Part shown: positions 17,821-25,736 of the stretch, one piece after another
Layout: every line of letters begins with the position of its first letter
Position numbering within the stretch: the stretch's first letter is position 1
NCBI RefSeq assembly: GCF_014850975.1
Contig: NZ_JACXST010000003.1
Location: forward strand, 62,001-126,000
Direction: 5' to 3'
Source of the DNA: Methylomonas fluvii
Lineage (GTDB): Bacteria; Pseudomonadota; Gammaproteobacteria; Methylococcales; Methylomonadaceae
DNA: 64,000 nucleotides
Position numbers and translations under genes: made by a program
The notes under the pieces: model-generated
What the model saw: the letters and a program-made list of their open reading frames with translations, nothing else
What the model was told of the DNA's origin: nothing
Databases searched by the model: none

Positions 17821-19647
17821 TCAGGTCGGTTGGGTATCAAATGCCGATTGCAGCACCGGCAAGCGACCCTTAACGATGCGACCGCCGGATAACTTGGCGA
17901 TGTAATGTAAATCAGGCAACTGCCCCAAAAGTTGCGGCGAAAACAAATCACCTTCTTCTTCCATTAGGCGTTCGCCGACATTACCGGAAAAAATGGACGG
18001 ATTAGTCGCACTGGTGGCAACACCCTGGGTGCGCATGATGTATTTCAAGCGGGTTTTAGGCAGATTGTCGGTGATGTATTGCTGCGTTTCGCTGTCCATG
18101 ATCCGCAGGGCAATCAAATTATTGACGTTGCCTAATACCTGACGCGCTTTATCCTGTGAACCGGTACGGGCTGCAAAGTCGGCAAAGGTCTGGGTGGCGA
18201 TAAACAAGCGAATTTTAGCGCCACGGCCTTTGTTCAATACTTGAATGAATGGATCGTTGATGACTTCGGCCGCTTCATCGACAAACACATTCACGGGTCT
18301 ATCCGAGACGCCGTAGTTATAACGATCACCGGCCACAGCAGCCAAATCCGCAAGCAGAATGGATCCAATAGCACTACCGACTAGACCATCTGATAACGAG
18401 TCCAGACCGATATACGCCACCTGGGCTTTTTCGATAATTAAACCGGTATTGGTAATCGGCCGCAGATCATCCGCGTCATTCGGATTGGGTGATAGCAAAG
18501 GCCCCAATGGTCCCGAAGTCAGCATGTTCATGATCGGTATCAAGGACGCCACCATTTTGCTGAAGTGAGTACGATCATGTTCGAACAAAGACAAGAGACC
18601 TTCCAGATCCAAGTTGGGCGCTTGGTATTGCAAGTACTCCCGGTAAAAGCGTACCAAGCCCGCGGCTTTGGAATCGGTGTCTTTGGCGGCTTTCAAATAC
18701 GGCCTGGCTTCCTGACGCCAATTGCCCAGGCAATTATCGTAATACCGTTCCAACGCCTGAATCACCAGCGTGGATGGCCCGCCTTCCAGATAACGACGCA
18801 ATTTTGATAAGGTAGGTCGTTCCTCAATGACCATCAGTCCTTGAATCACGTTATCCAGAGATTTCTGGCCAAAGGCCTTAAAGGGATCGGAAGTTGTTTC
18901 ACCCGGTGAAATGGCGGTAATGCGGCTGGCAATTTCCGAGGGTCGATTGAAGTTATGCAAGGGATCCAGTCGCACACTGTCTTCCGGAAAGGCAGGATGG
19001 AAATACACGAAGCGTTCTGGTCGTCCGGCTAACTGGCAGGCGCGGTTGGCCGACGCCATCAAATCCTTATCGCCTTTAGGATCAATGATAATCACCGCTT
19101 CGCCGCGCAATACGGCTTGAGTGACCAAAACATCAAAAGCACGGGTTTTTCCAGCGCCCGTAGTGCCTACCAGTAACGTGTGCCCCGCAGTATGTTGAAT
19201 CGGTTGGCGAACATCGCTTTCCGAGATTTCCAGGCCATGGATCCAGGCCGAGCCCATGCGTTGATGATCGGTGGGAATTAGCGTCGAGACATCGCGCTTG
19301 AGAATCTCATAGGCCAACTGAGCATGTTTTTGCACCCAGTCGAATCCCCAACCAAACCAAAGGTCGTCGGGATGGCTTGTGACATACACTTTGAGTTTTT
19401 CCGCATCCAGATATTGGAAACGAAATTGACTAAGCCGTCGTTTTCGATACCAGAGACTCACGGTCACCGGCAGTCGCCAACACACCATCACTCCGCACGC
19501 AATCATCAACCAGTCGAATGGCTCACGAGGTAATCCCGACCAGCGACTGGTCAGATACGCCAGACCCGCACCTCCTGTCCAACCGGCAATCGCAGTGACT
19601 TCGTAAATCGGTCGCCAGGGAAACTGATAGTCGTAATCGGATTTCAT
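17821..19647 (-). CDS. traD: Type IV coupling protein TraD (ICE/SXT type)
   Basis: A 608-residue membrane-anchored ATPase that delivers relaxosome DNA to the type IV secretion channel. Two N-terminal hydrophobic segments lie at about 15-32 and 45-65. Walker A GTTGAGKT is at about 161-168 and Walker B VNVFVDEAAEV near 450. The size and the GTTGAGKTRAF context fit the SXT-type TraD family. The ATG at 19647 overlaps the relaxase stop by ATGA, so the two are coupled. The longer frame starting at 19695 is inside the relaxase gene. It appears intact. Confidence 0.92.
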   Translation of the reverse strand: MKSDYDYQFPWRPIYEVTAIAGWTGGAGLAYLTSRWSGLPREPFDWLMIACGVMVCWRLPVTVSLWYRKRRLSQFRFQYLDAEKLKVYVTSHPDDLWFGWGFDWVQKHAQLAYEILKRDVSTLIPTDHQRMGSAWIHGLEISESDVRQPIQHTAGHTLLVGTTGAGKTRAFDVLVTQAVLRGEAVIIIDPKGDKDLMASANRACQLAGRPERFVYFHPAFPEDSVRLDPLHNFNRPSEIASRITAISPGETTSDPFKAFGQKSLDNVIQGLMVIEERPTLSKLRRYLEGGPSTLVIQALERYYDNCLGNWRQEARPYLKAAKDTDSKAAGLVRFYREYLQYQAPNLDLEGLLSLFEHDRTHFSKMVASLIPIMNMLTSGPLGPLLSPNPNDADDLRPITNTGLIIEKAQVAYIGLDSLSDGLVGSAIGSILLADLAAVAGDRYNYGVSDRPVNVFVDEAAEVINDPFIQVLNKGRGAKIRLFIATQTFADFAARTGSQDKARQVLGNVNNLIALRIMDSETQQYITDNLPKTRLKYIMRTQGVATSATNPSIFSGNVGERLMEEEGDLFSPQLLGQLPDLHYIAKLSGGRIVKGRLPVLQSAFDTQPT

Positions 19648-21905
19648 GGTTCGATTCTGACTTTTACGCCTTTGCCACGACCAATGACTTGGCATTCTTT
19701 CAGTGAACCGATGTCACGCAGAAAGTCATAGCGTTTTAATTGCGGATACTGCTCTAAATAGGCCGATAGTTCATCATCCGAAACGAAATGCCAGGCTTCG
19801 TCAGTGTCGCCTGGTTGTGGTTTTTTTGTGGCATTTACTGACCGTACATGTTGCAACCAATGCAATATGGCTTCTGGATAAGCGAGTTTTGCATCGGCTT
19901 TAGCTGGCGGGCGAGGGGAGGGCGATCGTTTGACTAAGGATGATTGCAACGTGATGGATGATCGATCGGCTGTCGCTTGCCTCGGTACTGAGTTATCTGG
20001 GGTTGCAATTTCGGGTGATTTTTTACTCGATTTCTTAGGCTTTATGGGCTGAATTGCTTGGTTATTCGCGCTTACAGGGGTGAGCAGTATTCCCAGCCTA
20101 TTGCTGGGTTCTTCAGCCAACAGCAGGCCGCGAATTTGACCCACCTTTTGTACTTTAAGCATGGGTGACAGCACATCGATGATGAGCCAACCTTTGGCTT
20201 CAATGGCCTGAATGAATGCGGCCGGTTCGACCTGGAGTTTTTCAGGTACGCCAGGGAATGCCAGTAAAAACTGTGTTTGTCTTGCCACGACTTCCACACC
20301 CATCTGCCATTCGCCGCGATTGAGCTTATCAGCGATCTCGATCAACCATTCACCGGCTTTTCCTTGTGTGCGTAACCAGGCGATGGTCAAGGTTTGGCTA
20401 CTATTGCTGTCATCGGTGGCGATGTTTACGGTTTCATGATGGGCTATCAGTGTCTCGCTATTTCCAGATGGTTTTTGTGAACCTGTTTCATCAGCTGCTG
20501 CGATTACCTGCACATCGGCATTCCCAGGTGAGATGGCTGTTTCCTCTTCGGTCATGACGGATGACTGAGCGGTCAAAGTACCATCACCTACAGCCTGATT
20601 AACATCCCATTCTTCAGCATTTGGATGGTCAATTGCAGTAGGATTTTGGTTGGGCTCATCGCTCGCGATGGTGGTATCGGCTTCCGGCGTATCAGCCAGT
20701 TCGATGGCATGGATAGCAAATGGAGGCTCGTTGCTGAAGATCAATTCCAGGGAAGCAAGGCGCAACATGTATAAGCCGACATCCAGACCCTCCGGTTGCA
20801 TTCTCCAATAGCGATACTGCCGGCCATCACTCGCCACTTTGGCAATCGCAAAGCCACGTTCGATCAAAATATCAGCCAGGGTATCTTCGTCCCTGGGAAT
20901 CCCCGGTACTTTGTCTTTGGTCAGGATGGCGACGATATCCTGTGCGCCCATTCGCCAAACGATATGAATGCCTTCCTGAAATCGCCAAAGCCGGGCGCCT
21001 TTTTCATTGACTAGCCATTGTCCGCTTTTGATCAGACGGCGCATGGCATCGAACAAGTATTTTTCCACCGGCATGCCCATCGCCAAATCATGGCTGTGGT
21101 AATGGGCTTTTAGATCACGCTCAACGCTTTGGCAATCGGCGGCGATGACCAGTTCGGATAACTTGGCACCGCGATTCAAACCATGAATGGTTTCCAGCAT
21201 GGCCTGCATAATATCGGGACCGGGTTCCAGTATGTAGGAACGTGAGGCTTTGGTCAGTACTCGTTCAATTACCAACGCCGAAAATTGTTCATGGCGCTTA
21301 TGGCGATTCTCCCGCCAGCGTAAAAAATAGTGGTCGATTTGATAGCGCTCGGCCCAGTCAGTCAGGTTTTCATCGCAGGGATTCCAGATGTATAGGCCTT
21401 GTCTGTCGACGACAGCAATATCCGATACTGGTTTGCCAATGTCATGCAAAAGACCCGCAAAACACACGGCCAGTCGCCAACGTAATTCAAGGGTTTTACG
21501 CTCGCGTGGCGTTGCATGAGTAGCAAACAAGCAGCCTTGTGAGGATAAGGTAGCCCAATGGGCAACTTCCAAGCCATGACGAAATAAACCACCCGCCCCG
21601 CGATGGTGATGGGATTCGGACGCCGGCAATAAGTGGCTGAATGCCGCATAGCGGGCAATCACGGGAAGTACGACCGATTGGTATAACTCATCGGGTAATG
21701 CTAAAGCCTGTTCGATGGCTCGGATCAATTCGGCTTGGCTAGCCAAAATCCGTTCCACCGGTGCGGCCGGTAGCCCCTTCATGAATGGTGGATAACGCGG
21801 TATCTCTTCTTCAACTGGCTTTGGTAACTCAATCGTTACAGCCGGCGTTTCGCCGAAAAGCCGTTTGCCGATGCGTTGAATGAGGTGGGTATAGAGATTT
21901 TCCAT
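19644..21905 (-). CDS. traI: MobH-family relaxase TraI
   Basis: A 753-residue relaxase of the MobH/TraI_2 class. The HD-type metal-binding region contains HHHRGAGGLFRHGLEVAH (about 95-112) and LLHDIGKPVSDI (about 150-161), the signature of this family. A long low-complexity middle (about 430-540, rich in Thr, Glu, Asp) precedes the C-terminal TraI_2_C domain (about 600-750). The enzyme nicks oriT and pilots the strand through the coupling protein. The ATG at 21905 gives the standard MENLYTHLIQRIGKR start. The promoter region carries a perfect 12-bp-arm palindrome (21942-21977). Operon order is traI-traD-DUF4400. Confidence 0.9.
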   Translation of the reverse strand: MENLYTHLIQRIGKRLFGETPAVTIELPKPVEEEIPRYPPFMKGLPAAPVERILASQAELIRAIEQALALPDELYQSVVLPVIARYAAFSHLLPASESHHHRGAGGLFRHGLEVAHWATLSSQGCLFATHATPRERKTLELRWRLAVCFAGLLHDIGKPVSDIAVVDRQGLYIWNPCDENLTDWAERYQIDHYFLRWRENRHKRHEQFSALVIERVLTKASRSYILEPGPDIMQAMLETIHGLNRGAKLSELVIAADCQSVERDLKAHYHSHDLAMGMPVEKYLFDAMRRLIKSGQWLVNEKGARLWRFQEGIHIVWRMGAQDIVAILTKDKVPGIPRDEDTLADILIERGFAIAKVASDGRQYRYWRMQPEGLDVGLYMLRLASLELIFSNEPPFAIHAIELADTPEADTTIASDEPNQNPTAIDHPNAEEWDVNQAVGDGTLTAQSSVMTEEETAISPGNADVQVIAAADETGSQKPSGNSETLIAHHETVNIATDDSNSSQTLTIAWLRTQGKAGEWLIEIADKLNRGEWQMGVEVVARQTQFLLAFPGVPEKLQVEPAAFIQAIEAKGWLIIDVLSPMLKVQKVGQIRGLLLAEEPSNRLGILLTPVSANNQAIQPIKPKKSSKKSPEIATPDNSVPRQATADRSSITLQSSLVKRSPSPRPPAKADAKLAYPEAILHWLQHVRSVNATKKPQPGDTDEAWHFVSDDELSAYLEQYPQLKRYDFLRDIGSLKECQVIGRGKGVKVRIEP

Positions 21906-21941
21906 AGCAAACCATGCTGACAGAAAACCGCAGGGGTCCAC

Positions 21942-21977
21942 CTTGCAGCTAATTCCAAATTCGGCATTAGCTGCAAG
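21942..21977. repeat. Interrupted palindrome, copy 1 (traI promoter region)
   Basis: Arms CTTGCAGCTAAT (21942-21953) and ATTAGCTGCAAG (21966-21977) are perfect complements around a 12-base spacer TCCAAATTCGGC. It lies between divergent traI and the lipoprotein-trfA genes. Two related palindromes precede traF. The layout, long arms around 10-12 bases, is like FlhDC boxes, and FlhD/FlhC-like genes are on this element. An operator role is inferred. Confidence 0.65.
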
Positions 21978-22035
21978 ATGGCTTGGAAAAAGAGTGCTTA
22001 GTGTAACGAGCTCCCAAAAACCTTATGGAGCTTCC

Positions 22036-22494
22036 ATGAAACGCAATCCACTAACCGCATATTGCCTGCTGACGTTGCTGACCAGCACCGCATGTCAATC
22101 GTTGGTACAGCCAGACCCGTCCAGCAGTCAAACGATCATCGAATCTCTTTTGCCGTTGTCTCAACCAGACCAGCCTTGGCGACTTGATACTGCCTGGCAA
22201 ACCAGTGCGCTCGGCGGTGCCGTTTATCGTGCCTCATCGCTGGAGCATGTCGTCAGGCAGGTTGATCACGATTTAACAGTGACCGAACCAAACACTGAAC
22301 GTTTGGTTCAGACCGATGGCGAAGTCAGTAGCCAAACAAACATTGAAGATCCCGAACTACTTGAGCGAGCCTGGCGCAAATATTGTCATCACCAGCTAGA
22401 TATGACGCCGGAAGAGCGCGCATTGATTCTGGTGACTCAAATTCCACGCCAAATGCTGAGTCATGGCTGCACGCCCTACAGCCTCAAGAAGTAG
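22036..22494 (+). CDS. Putative lipoprotein upstream of trfA
   Basis: A 152-residue protein with a basic start, a hydrophobic core and a lipobox-like LTSTAC (C20), so it is likely a lipid-anchored envelope protein. The rest has no domain I recognise; it ends in a basic, proline-containing segment. The ATG at 22036 gives the clean signal peptide; an upstream in-frame ATG at 21943 falls within the palindrome. It ends 8 bp before trfA and is probably cotranscribed. It may be an entry-exclusion or mating-surface protein, but nothing in the sequence proves that. Confidence 0.6.
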   Translation: MKRNPLTAYCLLTLLTSTACQSLVQPDPSSSQTIIESLLPLSQPDQPWRLDTAWQTSALGGAVYRASSLEHVVRQVDHDLTVTEPNTERLVQTDGEVSSQTNIEDPELLERAWRKYCHHQLDMTPEERALILVTQIPRQMLSHGCTPYSLKK

Positions 22495-22502
22495 GCCATG
22501 CC

Positions 22503-23369
22503 ATGAGAAAAACTAACCATGACAGCCTGAACAATCTCACCGATCGTTTCCAAAAACTGGTCGAGCGTAAATCTGAAAAACTGAAGGTCGTTGAACCGCT
22601 GAAATCCATTCCAACCTGGCCATCGACCATTCGAGGTACGCCCAACGCCTGTTTACGTAGTGCCTTGTTTGCCGGTGTGCAGGGTAATGAGCGCATTGCT
22701 TACAAAAAACGGACGTTGTTAGCGTCGGTAGACGGTATTGAAGTGCGTTACTTGGGCGTGCAGCTTAATCAATCCGATCTTGATGTCTGGATGCAGATCA
22801 TTCACCTGTCCAGACAGCAATTACCCGGATTTGGCGTCACTTTTTCCGCCTATGGCCTGTTGACGGCCTTGGGTCGCAGCAGTGGCAAAAGTCAGCACGA
22901 ATGGCTCAAAGAGTCGATGGCCCGGCTGGGCGGCGCTTTTGTCGAGATCACTTTTCAAGGCCGCGACACCTTCGGTGAGAAAGGCTTTTTGCGCTATTAC
23001 CGCGATGAAGTGACACAGCGGTATGTGGTCGAACTGACAGAATCGATGTTAAGGCTGTTTGAAGAAGGCTACACCTACATCGAATTTGAACAACGGCAAA
23101 AATTGCGCAAGCAACCCTTGGCACTGTGGTTACATGGCTTTTTGGCGTCTCACGCGGCACCGTATCCCCTGAAAATAACCACCATCCATCGCTTGAGTGG
23201 AAGTGGCGCCCATACCTTACGCGATTTTAAATACCGTTTGCGTAAAGCCCTCAATGCCTTGATAGAGATTGGAGCCTTGGAAAATTATGAACTTGGCGAT
23301 GATGCCGTCAAGATCAAAAAGCGCCCGACACTCAGTCAGCAGCGCTATTTGGCGGGGCAATCGCATTGA
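22503..23369 (+). CDS. trfA: TrfA-family plasmid replication initiator
   Basis: A 288-residue protein matching TrfA, the IncP (RK2) iteron-binding initiator. Recognisable segments are GTPNACLRSALFAG (about 42-55), ASVDGIEVRYLGVQLNQSDL (about 74-93), the strongly conserved LTALGRSSGKSQHEWLKESM (about 120-140) and LRKQPLALWLHGFLASH (about 200-216). The protein has tandem winged-helix DNA-binding domains. An iteron array begins 8 bp after its stop codon, the expected cis target. The ATG at 22503 was chosen because the upstream extension reads through the preceding gene. It shows that the element can, or once could, replicate autonomously. Confidence 0.9.
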   Translation: MRKTNHDSLNNLTDRFQKLVERKSEKLKVVEPLKSIPTWPSTIRGTPNACLRSALFAGVQGNERIAYKKRTLLASVDGIEVRYLGVQLNQSDLDVWMQIIHLSRQQLPGFGVTFSAYGLLTALGRSSGKSQHEWLKESMARLGGAFVEITFQGRDTFGEKGFLRYYRDEVTQRYVVELTESMLRLFEEGYTYIEFEQRQKLRKQPLALWLHGFLASHAAPYPLKITTIHRLSGSGAHTLRDFKYRLRKALNALIEIGALENYELGDDAVKIKKRPTLSQQRYLAGQSH

Positions 23370-23377
23370 AAAAAGCA

Positions 23378-23571
23378 CGGCATTCGACCGACGCTGATTT
23401 TGGCCAGATTGTTGTTCTTGATACGGCATTAGGCCGACGCGGATACGGCATTCGACCGACAGTGGCGCGGCATTCGACCGACGTGGTAACGGCATTCGGC
23501 CGACAGGTACGGCATTCGACCGACGAAAAGCACGGCATTAGGACGACGTTTGACACGGCATTCGACCGACG
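23378..23571 (+). repeat. Iteron array (8 copies), TrfA target
   Basis: Eight direct repeats with core CGGCATTCGACCGACG start at 23378, 23424, 23446, 23468, 23490, 23510, 23533 and 23556. Variants carry TAGGCC, TCGGCC or TAGGAC at the middle. Seven of them are 20-23 bp apart, which is two helical turns, so the bound initiator would line up on one DNA face. The first is set apart by 46 bp, as in RK2-type origins where a lone iteron can act in control. Confidence 0.93.
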
Positions 23572-23770
23572 CCAAGCCGAATAAGTGAAATCGCTGCAGG
23601 TTATGTGGGATAAGGCCTGTAGCGATTCTTCAAACACCCAAAAACAGGCTGCTAATCTATTTATAATCTTTATTTAATCTAAATATAGAAAAGGCCTAGT
23701 TGTGGATAACTTTTAGGCTTTTTCAGAATTCAAAATTAATTTCTCATCGATCGTTGCTACGAACCACTGC
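23572..23770. other. oriV core: AT-rich region and DnaA box
   Basis: A consensus DnaA box TGTGGATAA (complement TTATCCACA) is at 23701-23709. A weaker TGTGGGATAA is at 23604-23613. An AT-rich tract at about 23650-23692 lies between the iterons and the strong box, suited for duplex opening. Together with the iterons and TrfA this makes a complete iteron-type vegetative origin. Confidence 0.8.
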
Positions 23771-24241
23771 TCAACGATTGCCTTCTTGCCTAGCCTGTTG
23801 AAATTGGTGGTAGGCATCGCGGATCTTGCCCAGTAACGCGAGTTGCTTGCGAATATCGACAAACTCGTTTTCCAGCTCTTCCACCAAGGTTTGTTCCCAA
23901 TCCGGCTCCCCTTTCAAAATCTTCTGCAATGGGTAGCGATAGCCAAGGCCTTTTTTGAGGTATTGGCATATCGGTTTGGTTTGGCCGTTTTGGCGTAATG
24001 AGGCCATGCGGTACCACTCGATGCTAAACGACAGACTACTTTCCCGGCGCCGGATACGAACCCCAATTCGGCCGCGTTCATTGCTGGCCACTTTTTTTTG
24101 CCGGCTTTGTAATTGTCGCCAATAATCATCGACCAGCATACGGGCCTGGTCATGGAGTTGCTCGAATTGTGTTTCCAGCCAAATGTGTACGCCGTTTTCC
24201 AATGTGGAGGTAGGCTGATTTTCTGATGGTTCAGTGCGCAT
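23771..24241 (-). CDS. MobI-like conjugative transfer protein (tentative)
   Basis: A 156-residue basic cytoplasmic protein. Its features (helical N-terminus LETQFEQLHDQARMLVDDYW, then RIGVRIRRRESSLSFSIEWYRM, then QYLKKGLGYRYPLQKI, and a helical C-terminus) resemble MobI, the oriT-associated mobilisation protein of SXT/R391 elements and IncA/C plasmids. I recall the family only in outline, so the identification is moderate. Position supports it: beside an oriT-like cluster of inverted repeats (24262-24513) and between replication and transfer genes. Confidence 0.55.
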   Translation of the reverse strand: MRTEPSENQPTSTLENGVHIWLETQFEQLHDQARMLVDDYWRQLQSRQKKVASNERGRIGVRIRRRESSLSFSIEWYRMASLRQNGQTKPICQYLKKGLGYRYPLQKILKGEPDWEQTLVEELENEFVDIRKQLALLGKIRDAYHQFQQARQEGNR

Positions 24242-24261
24242 AAAATTCCTGTTACTTATCT

Positions 24262-24513
24262 TCAGGGATTTTGGGTGTAAATCCCTGAGGGGAAAGAGGC
24301 TAAAAATGGGGTGTGTGCCATGGCGTGAAGCCTATGTCTGAACAGGAATGCTGCTTGCCTTATCCCTGTACTATCAGGGATTTTGAGTTGGATTTTTGGT
24401 GTGTTGTCGAATGAAAATCCCTGAGCAATCTCATTGATCGTTTACCTGTTCAGCGTTTTTAGCGACCAGATTTTCAAAAACGAGCACGTCGATTTCCCTG
24501 AATATGTCAGGGA
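24262..24513. repeat. Cluster of TCAGGGAT inverted repeats, oriT candidate
   Basis: Three dyads built on the same octamer: TCAGGGATTT/AAATCCCTGA (24262-24271 and 24279-24288, 7-base loop), ATCCCTG/CAGGGAT (24362-24368 and 24375-24381), and TCCCTGA/TCAGGGA (24495-24501 and 24507-24513). A lone AAATCCCTGA is at 24415-24424 and another ATCCCTGA at 24755-24762. In SXT-type elements oriT lies next to mobI and contains inverted repeats, so this 250-bp gene-free stretch is the best oriT candidate here. Alternatively it is a set of operators. Confidence 0.55.
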
Positions 24514-24600
24514 TCCTGACCCTTTTCATCCTGTTCAGGAACTCAAGCAAGACACGCCACGGCGCAAAACATTGTAGGCAGCTGATCGCAACGCGATGAT

Positions 24601-24702
24601 TGCAGCAAATGCCGAAAACGGCACTAGCTGCAGGATGGTTTGGATAATCGAAAAACAGGTCGATCATGCAGCAAATGCCAAATTCGACATTTGCTGCATG
24701 AT
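24601..24702. repeat. Interrupted palindromes, copies 2 and 3 (traF promoter region)
   Basis: Copy 2 (24601-24632) has outer arms TGCAGC and GCTGCA and inner arms TGCC and GGCA around GAAAAC. Copy 3 has perfect 15-bp arms ATCATGCAGCAAATG (24663-24677) and CATTTGCTGCATGAT (24688-24702) around a 10-base spacer CCAAATTCGA. Copies 1 and 3 share the CCAAATTCG centre. They lie 33-134 bp ahead of traF. Confidence 0.7.
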
Positions 24703-24734
24703 GATGAGGATGTGGTTAGATAGACAATGCGGTT

Positions 24735-25736
24735 ATGAACCGAATCGTGCGTCTATCCCTGATACTGTTGAGTGTTTACTGGCCGGTCTTTGCTGTCAGG
24801 GCAGAGAACGCGGGCGAGTTAAGTGCTGCGTCGTATTTCGAAGACAAACAACGCGGCTGGTTTTGGTATGAAGTGTTGCCGGAGCCGATTAAGCCCGTTA
24901 AGCCCGAACCCAAAGTCGAACCTCCCAAACCCGTTCCTCAGTCCGATACGGCCAAGCTAGAAGCGTCGATGGTTGTGCCTGTTACTGATCAGCCTGAACC
25001 GCTGACCTCAGCCTGGCTCAAACAAAATCTGGAAAAATATCTCAACAAAGCCATTGACGAGCCCAGTCAGGAAAATGTGGCGGCGTTTTATTACCTGCAG
25101 CGAGTGATGATGGATAAAGCCGAGCGCTTTACCCATGCCGCCCGTTACGTGGTGATGTCCGATCCGCAACTCGATGAATCGGTGCGCCGTCCGATTTCAA
25201 CCTTTGCGGTCAACGAAGCCAATCACCAAGCCAGTGTCGCTGCCGATCAAGCCCTGAAAGCCATTGCCGCCAAAGCCGGGATTTTGTTTTTCTTTCGTTC
25301 CGATTGCCGCTATTGCCATGTGCAGGCACCGATCTTGGCGATGTTGGAGCGCAGCTATGGCTTCAAGATTTATCCGGTGTCACTGGATGGTTTGCCGATG
25401 CCCAATGGCTTGTTCAACCAGTTCAAAATCGATCAAGGTCAAGCCGCATTGTTGGGTGTTGAACAAACCCCAGCGCTGTTTTTGATGAAACCGCCGAAAC
25501 AGATCGTGCCATTGTCGCAAGGCGTATTGTCTTTGGAAGAAGCCACCAGCCGTATCTTATTGGCGGCCAAGGAAGCCGGCTGGCTGGACTCCTCGCAATA
25601 TCAAACCACCCAGGGCCTACGCGCGACGCCACTGTTGTTACCGGCAGCGGGCAGTATCAATCCATCAACCGCTCAAAATCCGCTTTCGTTGATTCAGGCA
25701 CTGAAAGCCGGTGCGCAATATGGGAGTACTCCATGA
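24735..25736 (+). CDS. traF: Conjugal transfer protein TraF
   Basis: A 333-residue periplasmic protein with a signal peptide ending near VFAVRA (about residue 23). The middle is proline-rich (about 50-75), and the C-terminal half is a thioredoxin-like domain. The CxxC motif is C191-R-Y-C194 within FFRSDCRYCHVQAP, so unlike the F-plasmid protein this TraF may be redox-active. TraF proteins take part in mating-pair pilus assembly. It overlaps traH by ATGA (25733-25736) and begins the traF-traH-traG operon, behind two palindromes. Confidence 0.88.
   Translation: MNRIVRLSLILLSVYWPVFAVRAENAGELSAASYFEDKQRGWFWYEVLPEPIKPVKPEPKVEPPKPVPQSDTAKLEASMVVPVTDQPEPLTSAWLKQNLEKYLNKAIDEPSQENVAAFYYLQRVMMDKAERFTHAARYVVMSDPQLDESVRRPISTFAVNEANHQASVAADQALKAIAAKAGILFFFRSDCRYCHVQAPILAMLERSYGFKIYPVSLDGLPMPNGLFNQFKIDQGQAALLGVEQTPALFLMKPPKQIVPLSQGVLSLEEATSRILLAAKEAGWLDSSQYQTTQGLRATPLLLPAAGSINPSTAQNPLSLIQALKAGAQYGSTP

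Noticed and set aside
23378..23571. Possible CRISPR array
   Set aside because: Repeats are 16-bp with only 4-7 unique bases between most copies and no Cas genes; the trfA context makes them iterons.
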